Source: Clostridia bacterium BRH_c25 (GTDB taxonomy: Bacteria; Bacillota_A; Clostridia; Lutisporales; Lutisporaceae). Taken from it: a stretch of DNA of 49,350 nucleotides. The position numbers and the translations under genes were made by a program. Below, in pieces: positions 17,988 through 25,847 of this stretch. Each line of letters begins with the position of its first letter. Position 1 is the first letter of the stretch. The stretch is from NCBI GenBank assembly GCA_001515955.1, contig LOES01000003.1, forward strand, positions 1 through 49,350, in the 5' to 3' direction. The notes under the pieces were generated by a model. That model saw nothing but the letters and a program-made list of their open reading frames with translations, made no database searches and was not told where the DNA came from.

Positions 17988-19226
17988 ATGAAAAATGTTA
18001 AAAAGGCGGCCGCGCTGATCATAGTTATGTGTATGGTAATAGGAGCACTCTCCGGCTGTACACCAGCCACTGAGGGCAAGGCACTTTATGATGCAATGAT
18101 TAAGTCTCAATCCATAAAGTCAAGTCAGAATGATGTGGAATTTACTTTAAGGTTGGATGCTGCAGGCATAAGCGAGCAGGATAAAGCTGCATTCGAACAG
18201 ATGAAAGCAGTGCTCAATGGAGCTGAACTGTCAATGAACATGAAGCAGAGTGCGAATACTGACAACACAGCAGCCAAGGCAGAGGTCGACATGATCATGA
18301 ACATGGGTGGAATGTCAATGGATATGGGTGTCTGGGTGGATATGGACTTGAATGGCGATTCACCTAAGTTCAAGGAGATAATAAAGCTGCCTGCTATGAT
18401 GACAGCTACGAATCCGGCTATGGCAGGCAAGGAATATATGGTAATGGATATCGGCGAGACGATGAAAGGCTCAGAGGTTGATGGGCAGGTATCGGATATG
18501 GATTATGCAGAAACAATGAAGCTCACCAAGGAATTCCAGGAAAAGGCTACTGCATTTATGGCTAAATATTTGGCGCAGTATGACCCGGGCTTCAAGTTTA
18601 TATCTGATGCAGGTACAAAAGAAATGATTACGCCTGAGCGCACTGTAAAGGCTCATGTTTACCAGGTTAAGCTTAATGACAAGACTGCAAAGAAGCTTGT
18701 CAGATATACAGTGAATAACTTCGCGGACAATAAGGATGCGATGGATTTTGCAGTTGAATACATGAAGCTTATACAGAAGTTTACTGTGCCTACACCAGGG
18801 GCAGTTAGTCCAACAGCTGAATTTGAAAAGTTTATTGCCGGTTTTGAAAATGAAAAGCCGGAAATGCTTGCGGAGTTCAACAAGGCTATGGACCAGCTTG
18901 AAAGTATACAGCTGATTGGAGATAATGGAATAACTCTTGAATATGCTATAGACGAAAACGGTTATATAATAAGCCAGTCAGGAAGCATGGATTTTATTAT
19001 TGACGTAGCGAAGCTTGATAGTATAGAAAGTATTGGAAACAGCGAACCGGCAGGTGTCGGTATTTACACTGTCGGCTTTGATTTCAGTATGTTGTCATAC
19101 AATATAAATAAGGATATGACAATAGAAATGCCGGTTGTAACTCCTGAGAATTCAATCGATTTTAATAATATGGCAAATGCGGCAATTCCGGAGCAGCCGG
19201 TTCAACCGGCTCCGCCAATTCAATAA
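17988..19226 (+). CDS. Lipoprotein of unknown function
   Basis: 412 residues with a lipoprotein signal peptide ending in LSGC, with Cys24 lipidated, so anchored outside the membrane. The mature part is rich in Met and acidic residues. It has a repeated beta pattern (NDVEFTLRLDAAGI; AEVDMIMNMGGMSMDMGVWVDMD; GITLEYAIDENGYIISQSGSMDFIID) like outer-leaflet lipoproteins that fold as half-barrels of the LppX/LolA kind, and ends in a proline-rich tail. That resemblance is only in pattern. GGAGGTG precedes the ATG, and the gene has its own promoter and a terminator-like hairpin, so it is monocistronic. Confidence 0.8.
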   Translation: MKNVKKAAALIIVMCMVIGALSGCTPATEGKALYDAMIKSQSIKSSQNDVEFTLRLDAAGISEQDKAAFEQMKAVLNGAELSMNMKQSANTDNTAAKAEVDMIMNMGGMSMDMGVWVDMDLNGDSPKFKEIIKLPAMMTATNPAMAGKEYMVMDIGETMKGSEVDGQVSDMDYAETMKLTKEFQEKATAFMAKYLAQYDPGFKFISDAGTKEMITPERTVKAHVYQVKLNDKTAKKLVRYTVNNFADNKDAMDFAVEYMKLIQKFTVPTPGAVSPTAEFEKFIAGFENEKPEMLAEFNKAMDQLESIQLIGDNGITLEYAIDENGYIISQSGSMDFIIDVAKLDSIESIGNSEPAGVGIYTVGFDFSMLSYNINKDMTIEMPVVTPENSIDFNNMANAAIPEQPVQPAPPIQ

Positions 19227-19261
19227 GAAGTGATAAAAACATAATAGGATATTACATAATG

Positions 19262-19291
19262 ACAAGGGTTCAGTTCAGACTGAACCCTTGT
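19262..19291. terminator. Terminator-like hairpin
   Basis: ACAAGGGTTCAG and CTGAACCCTTGT form a perfect 12-bp stem with a six-base loop. The T tract is weak (TGATTT). Confidence 0.6.
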
Positions 19292-19479
19292 TGATTTACA
19301 GCTTTGATTCTTTCATACATTACACCGAGAGATGTGCCTTCCTGAATAGGATAGGCTACCTCTGAGCCATATTGAAATAGAATTGAAGCAACGCCCATGA
19401 TTGAGAAACCGGCAATTCCTGCTGTTGCAGAAGTCAATAGGAATAGTATTGATTCAGAAGAAGGGGAAATAAGGTACTC
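19272..19479 (-). pseudogene. C-terminal remnant of an MFS transporter
   Basis: Reading the minus strand from 19479 gives 67 open codons that are in the same frame as, and begin directly after, the stop of the upstream gene. The translation contains two helices and the segment SEVAYPIQEGTSLGVM, which resembles the conserved (E)LTYPxxEGTSxGLL motif of FLVCR-type MFS carriers. There is no start codon with a ribosome site and the N-terminal two thirds are missing. It probably results from a deletion that joined two genes. The family call is from memory of the motif. Confidence 0.55.
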
Positions 19480-20340
19480 TCAAAAGTGATCATCAGGTAT
19501 CAAGGTGTATTTTTCAATAAGGATAAAGACTACTAAACAAACAGAATAAATAAGGATTGTATAAAGCAGCTTCCAACCTTCCATAAAGATCAAAATGTTC
19601 ATTTTAGCGAGTACGCTTTGACCCAGGATAGCTATAATGAATGGTACCACTTTCCAATACCACTTGTCTAAGACACATATAAAAAACACCACAAAGGCAG
19701 TTTCAATCAAATGATAAGTAAAAATAAATATTATACTGGATCGGTACAGGTTTCCGATCAATTTATCAATCAAAGCCAGACTATAATACTGTTTCCATAA
19801 AAGCAACAGGAAAGGAGCGGGTGTATGGATAATGAGAAATCCAATAAAGTAGAATGTTAATAATCGTGGGATTTTATACTGTGCATGTTTAACTTTCGAG
19901 AACCATTTTTGGGATATTATCAGAAAGGAAACGGTATTAATGCCGGACATATAGTATTTCCACCAATGCTGCTCATAAATTCCTAATTTCACAAACAAAT
20001 GCTCTGCAAGGATGAAGAAAGCAGTAATCAAGGAGATTCCTAAATAGCCCAGAGAGTAAGTCACCGTCAAAATTGCAGCAGCAGGAAACATAGTCGCGTT
20101 GAGGAAGAGATGCCCTGTAAGGTTTTCAGCCCAGGGATCTGTAAATATACCGGGTTTGTATGCATAGGAATTAAAAGCACCAAGTACGATAAATTCCCCA
20201 ATCCATGTAATACATGTTGCAAATAAATAAAATACAACAAGAGTTGATATTTTATAAATGTGTCTTTTAGTGTATATTGCATAGATGCCAGGTACCATAC
20301 TAATGACGGCCAGGCCAATATACCAGGATAAACTTGTCAT
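19480..20340 (-). CDS. Multipass membrane protein, CBO0543-like
   Basis: 286 residues with about eight predicted transmembrane helices and short loops, such as KRHIYK, KVKHAQYKIPR and IEKYTLIPDDHF. It resembles clostridial and bacillar proteins of the CBO0543 family, whose function is unknown. GGAGG lies before ATG 20340. An MFS remnant follows immediately in the same frame, so the present C terminus could have been created by rearrangement. No neighbour suggests a role. Confidence 0.65.
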   Translation of the reverse strand: MTSLSWYIGLAVISMVPGIYAIYTKRHIYKISTLVVFYLFATCITWIGEFIVLGAFNSYAYKPGIFTDPWAENLTGHLFLNATMFPAAAILTVTYSLGYLGISLITAFFILAEHLFVKLGIYEQHWWKYYMSGINTVSFLIISQKWFSKVKHAQYKIPRLLTFYFIGFLIIHTPAPFLLLLWKQYYSLALIDKLIGNLYRSSIIFIFTYHLIETAFVVFFICVLDKWYWKVVPFIIAILGQSVLAKMNILIFMEGWKLLYTILIYSVCLVVFILIEKYTLIPDDHF

Positions 20341-20548
20341 ATTCCACCTCCAAAGAATCCATGCATAGATTATAAAACTTTATCAGATATGGCAATTAAT
20401 AATTTAAGTTATAAATATGCCTAATATGCATTATTCTTTACTTGGATATGCTAAATATTCAGAAGGAAGTTTATGTTCCTTTAATTACTTTTTTATATCA
20501 AATTGGGTAATAATAAAATGAATAATGTTCTAAATGGACAATATAAAT

Positions 20549-20626
20549 GTGTGAATTCAATAACAATCAAGGGAATGTTTACGCGGAATTTGAATGAAGA
20601 ATGTAAAATGCTTTTCGCGGAATATA
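20549..20626 (+). repeat. Two-hairpin interspersed element, copy 4 (hairpin A incomplete)
   Basis: The right arm GTGTGAATTCAAT and the linker AACAATCAAGGG are present, but no left arm of hairpin A is found. Hairpin B pairs CGCGGAA with TTTCGCG. Two substitutions are absorbed as G-U and U-G pairs when read on the plus strand; on the other strand they would be A-C mismatches. It ends 12 nt before the oxidoreductase start codon. Confidence 0.75.
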
Positions 20627-20638
20627 CAGGTGTTTGAT

Positions 20639-21742
20639 ATGAAAGTTGCAATAATAGGGGCAGGAACCGCCGGGTTATCCTGTGCAATTGAACTGGAGAG
20701 GAATGGAATATATCCGGTGATCTTCGAACGGAATGGTTTTATCGGTGAATACAACCCCCATGTGTCTGCTTTTTTAGGCTTGATTACCCGTCCTGCTTCA
20801 GATCCCATTAAATATATGGATAAAAAATTAGGAATCAAACTGAAACCGCTGAATCAATTCAGAAAGGTAATACATTACTCGCCCAATAATCAAGTATCCG
20901 TTTCCGGCTCCTTAGGCCACTTTATGATCCGTGGGAAAGAAGAAAACTCCGTCCAGGGGCAGCTTTATAAGCAGATCAAATCTCAGGTTCAATTTAATAG
21001 TTTTGTCAAGCCTGAAGATTTGGAAAATGAATTTGATTATATCGTTGTAGCAGATGGCCACTGGTCGACCCCTACACATTACGGCATTTGGCAGGAAGTT
21101 ATGCGGACATGGCTAATGGGAGGTATCTTTGAAGGTGACTTTGAAGAACATACTTTGCAAATGTGGCTGGATAACGAGCTTACTAATGGAGTTTACATAT
21201 ACTCTGCTCCTTATAGTAAAAATAAAGCGGTTATAGCTCATGTGGTTCAGAATATTGAACAAAACGAGCTTAATGATTATTGGCACCGATTTCTGGAGTC
21301 ACGTGATATATTGAAAAAATACAACATGCTGGAATTCTGGGAATTACCTCACCATGCAGGCATTGTCACCACCAACAGGGTAGGGAAAATCTATTTTGCA
21401 GGTGCTGCAGGAGGTGGGGCCGAGCCATTCCTGGGTTTTGGACAATTCAATGCTGTAGTGTCTGGTGTAATGGTAGGCAGGAGTATTGCCCAAGGCTCAG
21501 ATATTAACGTATTGATGAAGGCGGCAAGGAAAAAGAGTCAGGAACTTCATACTCTCAGGCAATTATTGAATGCTGCTACCAATCAGGATTTTGATCGACT
21601 TTTGATGATTATGAAAACTCCCGCACTCAGAACCTTGGTATATAGGACCCATATTGATATTATAAAACTTCTTTCAACAGGTTTAAAACTAGTTACTACT
21701 GAGAACACAAAGCAGTTTCCGCAAGACAAAGGAGGTAAGTAA
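20639..21742 (+). CDS. FAD-dependent oxidoreductase (geranylgeranyl-reductase-like)
   Basis: 367 residues. The N-terminal Rossmann motif VAIIGAGTAGLSCAIELERNG and acidic VIFER bind the ADP part of FAD. A second FAD motif, YFAGAAGGGAEPFLGFGQ, appears near residues 260-280. This is the arrangement of flavin monooxygenase, geranylgeranyl-reductase and lycopene-cyclase-like proteins; the substrate is unknown. A helical C-terminal tail of about 60 residues follows. The start is placed at ATG 20639 behind AGGTG; an ATG at 20594 lies inside the element hairpin. A zinc ribbon gene follows after two bases. Confidence 0.82.
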   Translation: MKVAIIGAGTAGLSCAIELERNGIYPVIFERNGFIGEYNPHVSAFLGLITRPASDPIKYMDKKLGIKLKPLNQFRKVIHYSPNNQVSVSGSLGHFMIRGKEENSVQGQLYKQIKSQVQFNSFVKPEDLENEFDYIVVADGHWSTPTHYGIWQEVMRTWLMGGIFEGDFEEHTLQMWLDNELTNGVYIYSAPYSKNKAVIAHVVQNIEQNELNDYWHRFLESRDILKKYNMLEFWELPHHAGIVTTNRVGKIYFAGAAGGGAEPFLGFGQFNAVVSGVMVGRSIAQGSDINVLMKAARKKSQELHTLRQLLNAATNQDFDRLLMIMKTPALRTLVYRTHIDIIKLLSTGLKLVTTENTKQFPQDKGGK

Positions 21743-21744
21743 TT

Positions 21745-21927
21745 TTGGGTGGATTTAAGCTAATTTGCTCCCAATGCGGCTCAGATAAGGTTCTTGAGAA
21801 AAGCAGTGAGAATAAGCTGGATTGGATTGGTGATAAAGCAGTATATGGAGAAGGAATTCAGATAAGGTGTACCGAGTGTGATAATGAGGAATTCATGATT
21901 TTTAGAACATGGACAAGGCGGGACTGA
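21745..21927 (+). CDS. Small zinc ribbon protein
   Basis: 60 residues with two C-x2-C knuckles, CSQCGSDK near residue 9 and CTECDNEEF near residue 45, which make a rubredoxin-like zinc or iron ribbon. It starts with TTG, nine bases after GGAGG and two bases after the oxidoreductase stop, so it is probably co-translated with it. It could act as a redox or structural partner of that enzyme; this is inference from position. Confidence 0.75.
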   Translation: MGGFKLICSQCGSDKVLEKSSENKLDWIGDKAVYGEGIQIRCTECDNEEFMIFRTWTRRD

Positions 21928-21931
21928 AAAG

Positions 21932-21970
21932 AACAGGGATTATTACAACAGGGACAAGTTCTTATCCCTG
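21932..21970 (+). terminator. Terminator-like hairpin
   Basis: CAGGGAT pairs with ATCCCTG across a 24-base loop just after the zinc ribbon gene. The T tract is poor. Confidence 0.35.
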
Positions 21971-21994
21971 GCTTGATTATATGGAATTATTTAT

Positions 21995-22101
21995 ATTGAA
22001 CGCAAAACAGTATTCGTAACAGGTATGGTGCGAATTTAATAACGACCAAGGAAACATTTCCGCAAAATTTGAATAAACATGTTAAATGTTTTTTGCGAAA
22101 T
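21995..22101 (+). repeat. Two-hairpin interspersed element, copy 5
   Basis: ATTGAA-CGCA pairs with TGCG-AATTTAAT. The linker is AACGACCAAGGAAAC. In hairpin B the arm is CGCAAAA with partner TTTTGCG, where other copies have CGCGAAA with TTTCGCG. This double change keeps the base pair. It lies about 70 nt upstream of the B3/B4-domain gene. Confidence 0.8.
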
Positions 22102-22171
22102 GTATTGTATAATAATAATAAGTACAAATGATGTGGATAATTGTTTCGAGAATTGAGAAGGAGGATTTATT

Positions 22172-22879
22172 ATGCGCTATATTGTTGAACAGGAAGTGTT
22201 CGCACTTGATTCACGGCTGCACTTCGGAATTTTGGTAGGGAAAGGGCTGAAAAATACCGGGTCAAAGCCTGAAGATACCGACAGACTCAGGGCTGCTGAA
22301 AATCATGTCAGGCAGATAATTCAAGCAGAAGACTTAAGAAGCCATCCAATTGTACAGGGCTACCGCAATACAATGGAAAAGGCGGGCATCAATCCCAACA
22401 AATTCCTGCCATCCACTGAAGCTATGCTCAAGAGAGTGCTTAAAGGTGCTTCGCTGCCAGACATTAATGCGTTGGTAGACTTGTGCAATGCAGTTTCTAT
22501 AGAGAATCAGATTTCATTGGGAGGTCACGACTTAAGGGACATACATGAGGATCTGGCTGTTCGTTTTACCAGGGGGACGGAAAGGTTTTTGCCTTTCGGG
22601 GCTGAGGAATATGAACCTGTAGATGCCGGAGAACTGGTTTTTACCAGTGGAGATATTGTTCAGACAAGAAAATGGGTCTGGCGCCAAAGTGAATTAGGCA
22701 AAATGACCTTGGATACCAGGGATGTTTTCTTTCAGCTTGTAGGGTTTGAATACCATGAAGGCAGCCCGCTGATGCAAGCTCTGGACTCACTGGAGGAACT
22801 CATCTCAGGGAGATTCGGAGGCCATTGTCAACGATTTATAGTGGAACCGGGCAATCCGTATATTGAGTTCACGGTATAG
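22172..22879 (+). CDS. B3/B4 domain protein (PheT editing-domain-like)
   Basis: 235 residues matching the free-standing B3/B4 domain family, related to the editing domain of phenylalanyl-tRNA synthetase beta subunit. Visible features are HPIVQGYRNTMEKAGINPNKFLPSTEAMLKRVL, the LVDLCNAVSIENQISLGGHDL region, and TRKWVWRQSELGKMT. Free-standing members are often annotated as tRNA-binding or editing-like, but their substrate is not settled. An AAGGAGG ribosome site precedes the ATG, with element copy 5 in the leader. No clear terminator follows. Confidence 0.85.
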   Translation: MRYIVEQEVFALDSRLHFGILVGKGLKNTGSKPEDTDRLRAAENHVRQIIQAEDLRSHPIVQGYRNTMEKAGINPNKFLPSTEAMLKRVLKGASLPDINALVDLCNAVSIENQISLGGHDLRDIHEDLAVRFTRGTERFLPFGAEEYEPVDAGELVFTSGDIVQTRKWVWRQSELGKMTLDTRDVFFQLVGFEYHEGSPLMQALDSLEELISGRFGGHCQRFIVEPGNPYIEFTV

Positions 22880-22962
22880 TTATTAGTTGCTATTTGAGAT
22901 ACCATAAAACTACTTAGGAAATTCCACAGATACACATTCTAAAAATTGGCGGTGTTGAAATT

Positions 22963-24372
22963 ATGGAAAATAGTATTATCATTATTGGAGGAGGGCCAGG
23001 GGGCTATGTAGCAGCTATAAGGGCAGCGCAGTTGGGAGCAAAGGTTAGCCTGGTGGAAGAAAAGGAAATAGGAGGAACCTGCCTTAACAGAGGCTGTATT
23101 CCAACAAAGGCATTATATACCAATGCTGAGATACTGAATACATTAAAGGACATAGACAGCTTCGGAATCAGGGTGGATAATTATGGAATAAATGTAGAGC
23201 AAGTACAAAAAAGAAAGCAAGCTGTGGTGGATCAACTGGTGGGAGGTATAGAAAAGCTTATTAAAGCCAACGGTATAAATCTAATAAGAGGACGGGGAAG
23301 ACTTCAAGATAAAAATACCCTTCGTGTGGCCTTAAATGATGGAGAAGAACAAATCATCACAGGGGAAAACATTATAATTGCAACAGGTTCAAGACCATCA
23401 ATACCAAATATACCAGGAGCTGATTTGGAAGGAGTTATCACCAGCGATGATATATTAAACTTTACAGAGGTACCAAAACGCTTGGCAGTGGCAGGCAGTG
23501 GCGTTATAGGTATTGAATTTGCATATATATTTAATGCCATGGGTTCAGAGGTTTCTGTTATATCCTCTACTTTGTTAAAAAGAACTGATAAGGATATCGT
23601 AAAGAGGCTGCCCGGAATACTGAAAAAGCAGGGAATTAAACTATATGATGAGGTAAGGGCCAAGGAGATTATAAAAGGTAAAGATGGACTAATTATCAAG
23701 GCAGCAAGTAAAAAAGAAGGTATGAAAGAAGATATAGTGGTAGAAGCTGATTATCTTTTAATGGCATCGGGCCGAGAGCCTATACTGGAAGATTTTAACC
23801 TGGATGCTTTGGGAATTGAGTACGATGGAAAGGGTATCAAGGTTAATGAACACTTTGAAACCAATATTAAGGGGGTATATGCCATAGGAGATGTAATAGG
23901 AGGGATCATGCTGGCTCATGTGGCATCCCATGAGGGAATCCATGCAGTAGAGCATATAATGGGCATTACCTCCAAGGTTAGGCAGGAAGTGGTTCCAGAC
24001 TGCATATTTATTAATCCGCAGATTGCTTATGTAGGTTTAACAGAGGAAATGGCAAAAGAAAAGGGCCTGGATTATAAAGTAAGTAAATTTATGTTTGGAG
24101 CTAACGGAAAGGCCTTGGCCATGGGTGAACCGGATGGATTTGTAAAGGTTATTTCCAGTGGTGTGGAAGACAAAATCATAGGAGTACATATAATGGGTCC
24201 TCATGCCTCAGATTTAATTCATGAAGGAGCACTGGCCATAGCCAATAATATGAATGCTGAGGATATAGCCAATACTATTCATGCTCATCCTACCTTGGGT
24301 GAAGCTTTTAGTGAAGCAGTTTCAGGATTAAGGAATGAAGCCATTCATATGCTGCCGCCCAAGAAAAAATAG
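22963..24372 (+). CDS. lpdA: Dihydrolipoyl dehydrogenase
   Basis: 469 residues, the usual length. FAD-binding GGGPGGYVAAIRAAQLG at the N terminus is followed by the redox disulfide Cys40-Cys45 in GGTCLNRGCIPTKAL. The NAD site (AVAGSGVIGIEFAYIF) and the C-terminal catalytic pair His442-Glu447 (HPTLGE) are present. It reoxidises protein-bound dihydrolipoamide with NAD. No pyruvate dehydrogenase or glycine cleavage gene is adjacent, so it probably serves a complex encoded elsewhere. The ribosome site is weak (GGCGGTG). Confidence 0.95.
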   Translation: MENSIIIIGGGPGGYVAAIRAAQLGAKVSLVEEKEIGGTCLNRGCIPTKALYTNAEILNTLKDIDSFGIRVDNYGINVEQVQKRKQAVVDQLVGGIEKLIKANGINLIRGRGRLQDKNTLRVALNDGEEQIITGENIIIATGSRPSIPNIPGADLEGVITSDDILNFTEVPKRLAVAGSGVIGIEFAYIFNAMGSEVSVISSTLLKRTDKDIVKRLPGILKKQGIKLYDEVRAKEIIKGKDGLIIKAASKKEGMKEDIVVEADYLLMASGREPILEDFNLDALGIEYDGKGIKVNEHFETNIKGVYAIGDVIGGIMLAHVASHEGIHAVEHIMGITSKVRQEVVPDCIFINPQIAYVGLTEEMAKEKGLDYKVSKFMFGANGKALAMGEPDGFVKVISSGVEDKIIGVHIMGPHASDLIHEGALAIANNMNAEDIANTIHAHPTLGEAFSEAVSGLRNEAIHMLPPKKK

Positions 24373-24396
24373 ATTTGTGAATTAAAGCAGAGAAAG

Positions 24397-24462
24397 CAGG
24401 GTGGAGAAAATCTCACTACCCTGTTTTGTAAAATAGGGACCACGGTTACCTTATTTTACAAA
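24397..24462 (+). terminator. Tandem hairpins after lpdA
   Basis: First hairpin: CAGGGT...ACCCTG followed by TTTT (24397-24427). Second: TTTGTAAAATA paired with TATTTTACAAA around a GC-rich core (to 24462). The first is a plausible terminator; the second has no T run. Confidence 0.6.
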
Positions 24463-24501
24463 GCAATAATACTAAAATACTGATTAAGGGGTGTAAAAGT
24501 T

Positions 24502-25545
24502 ATGAGAAGATTATTTACAGCAGGTACAGCAGTATTGGCAGCAGTAGGATTATTGATATCGGTGGCCGTAAGTACACCTGTCTTTGCAGCAGATGCCAGG
24601 ACTGTACAGGTTAAAGGATATCTATGGGAAGAAATGACAGCTGAAGATATGGCAGCGGCAAGAACTCAGCTTGAAATATCTAATGTAACAGCGGCCTTGG
24701 ATTTAAAGGAAGGTACCAAGATAGTAGGCATGTCCGGTGCTGAGGCCATACTTGCCAGTAATGCCAGTGATATGGATGGAGCATATATTGCAGATTCCCC
24801 GGTAACTATAAAGAACATTGATGCAGGCTCGATATTTGAAGTATACAAATTGAAAATTGACGGGAATGAATATAAATATGATTTGCATGAAGCATTGCCA
24901 TTTACCTCGGGAAAGGTTGAACTTTACGGAGCGGATGTTATAACTGTTGATGTAAGTGAAATGAGTAACTATAGTTATGATGAGCCATATTATTTAAATG
25001 GATGTACAGTCTCGTTAACAGAGCCTGGAGATTATTATGCCATATTCAGGTATCCGGCAGAAGCGGATGCAGCAGAGGTTTTCATTACCGTTGAAGGAAA
25101 AGCAGATGCAGCAGTGCTTAAAGCATCACCAACAGCTTCAAAGGTATTGGTAAACGGTACAGTGACCTCCTTTGATGCTTATACTATAGAAGGAAACAAC
25201 TACTTTAAGCTTCGGGACCTTGCTTATGTAGTAAGCGGATCAGGAAAGCAATTTGAAGTAACCTGGGATGGAGAAAGAAAGGCTATAAATCTTATATCCA
25301 ACAAGGCATATACAACAGTAGGGGGCGAAATGGCAATAGGGGACGGTAAGGAAAAAACACCTGTTGTGAATACTTCCATGATATACAAGGATGGAGCAGT
25401 AGTACCGCTGACTGCCTATACAATCAATGAAAACAACTACTTCAAGCTGCGTGATATTGCACAGGCCTTTGACATCGGAGTAACCTGGGATGGGGCAACT
25501 AATACAGTAGGAATTGATACGACCATAAGCTATGTTGCACCATAA
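24502..25545 (+). CDS. Secreted protein with copper-amine-oxidase N-terminal-like domain
   Basis: 347 residues. A signal peptide ends near VFAADA (about residue 30). The middle region (30-205) is of unknown fold. The C-terminal part (about 210-345) has two copies of the stalk-like domain common in clostridial secreted proteins, seen as VLVNGTVTSFDAYTIEGNNYFKLRDLAYVV and VVPLTAYTINENNYFKLRDIAQAF, each followed by a VTWDG strand. These domains are not catalytic by themselves and often mediate wall or ligand binding. AAGGGGTG precedes the ATG and a terminator follows the gene. Confidence 0.82.
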   Translation: MRRLFTAGTAVLAAVGLLISVAVSTPVFAADARTVQVKGYLWEEMTAEDMAAARTQLEISNVTAALDLKEGTKIVGMSGAEAILASNASDMDGAYIADSPVTIKNIDAGSIFEVYKLKIDGNEYKYDLHEALPFTSGKVELYGADVITVDVSEMSNYSYDEPYYLNGCTVSLTEPGDYYAIFRYPAEADAAEVFITVEGKADAAVLKASPTASKVLVNGTVTSFDAYTIEGNNYFKLRDLAYVVSGSGKQFEVTWDGERKAINLISNKAYTTVGGEMAIGDGKEKTPVVNTSMIYKDGAVVPLTAYTINENNYFKLRDIAQAFDIGVTWDGATNTVGIDTTISYVAP

Positions 25546-25562
25546 AGGAAAGTTGATATATA

Positions 25563-25600
25563 AAATAAGTCCAGTGGGAGACCACTGGGCTTATTTTATA
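25563..25600 (+). terminator. Rho-independent terminator
   Basis: AATAAGTCCAGTGG-GAGA-CCACTGGGCTTATT stem (one G-U pair) followed by TTATA. Confidence 0.8.
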
Positions 25601-25631
25601 CGAATAGAAAGTGAAATTTTCTGAAAACTCA

Positions 25632-25660
25632 TTGCATAGGATAATTTCATTTGCTATAAT
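25632..25660 (+). promoter_or_regulatory. Sigma-A promoter of the aminotransferase unit
   Basis: TTGCAT (25632-25637), a 17-base spacer, then TATAAT (25655-25660). Transcription would start near 25667, inside the operator below, and the 180-nt leader would contain element copy 6. Confidence 0.8.
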
Positions 25661-25668
25661 GGTAGCGA

Positions 25669-25678
25669 GGTCTTACCA
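25669..25678. promoter_or_regulatory. FadR/LldR-type operator 1
   Basis: GGTCTTACCA, the GGTnnnACC half-site pair used by FadR-subfamily regulators such as PdhR and LldR. It covers the expected transcription start. The same site, inverted, occurs at 29238 next to the GntR-type regulator gene. Confidence 0.75.
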
Positions 25679-25718
25679 CGATACAAGAAATAATACAAGT
25701 GGAAGAAATGCTCTATAT

Positions 25719-25818
25719 AAATCGCACAAAGAAGATTACATAGAATAGAAGCGATTTATAACATCAAGGAAAACGTTTCGCACTATTGAACAATTATATA
25801 ATGGATTCAGTGCGAAAC
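25719..25818 (+). repeat. Two-hairpin interspersed element, copy 6 (most divergent, strongest covariation)
   Basis: Both stems have different sequences from the other copies yet pair perfectly: AAATCGC (25719-25725) with GCGATTT (25751-25757), and GTTTCGCACT (25775-25784) with AGTGCGAAAC (25809-25818). The linker ATAACATCAAGGAAAAC is kept. It lies between the promoter and the ribosome site of the aminotransferase gene, so it should be transcribed as leader RNA. Confidence 0.8.
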
Positions 25819-25847
25819 ATATAGCTTATGAAAGGAGGTTAAATATT

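Noticed and set aside
20594..20638. N-terminal extension of the FAD oxidoreductase from ATG 20594.
   Set aside because: It lies in the hairpin B loop of element copy 4, has no ribosome site, and the Rossmann motif begins right after ATG 20639.
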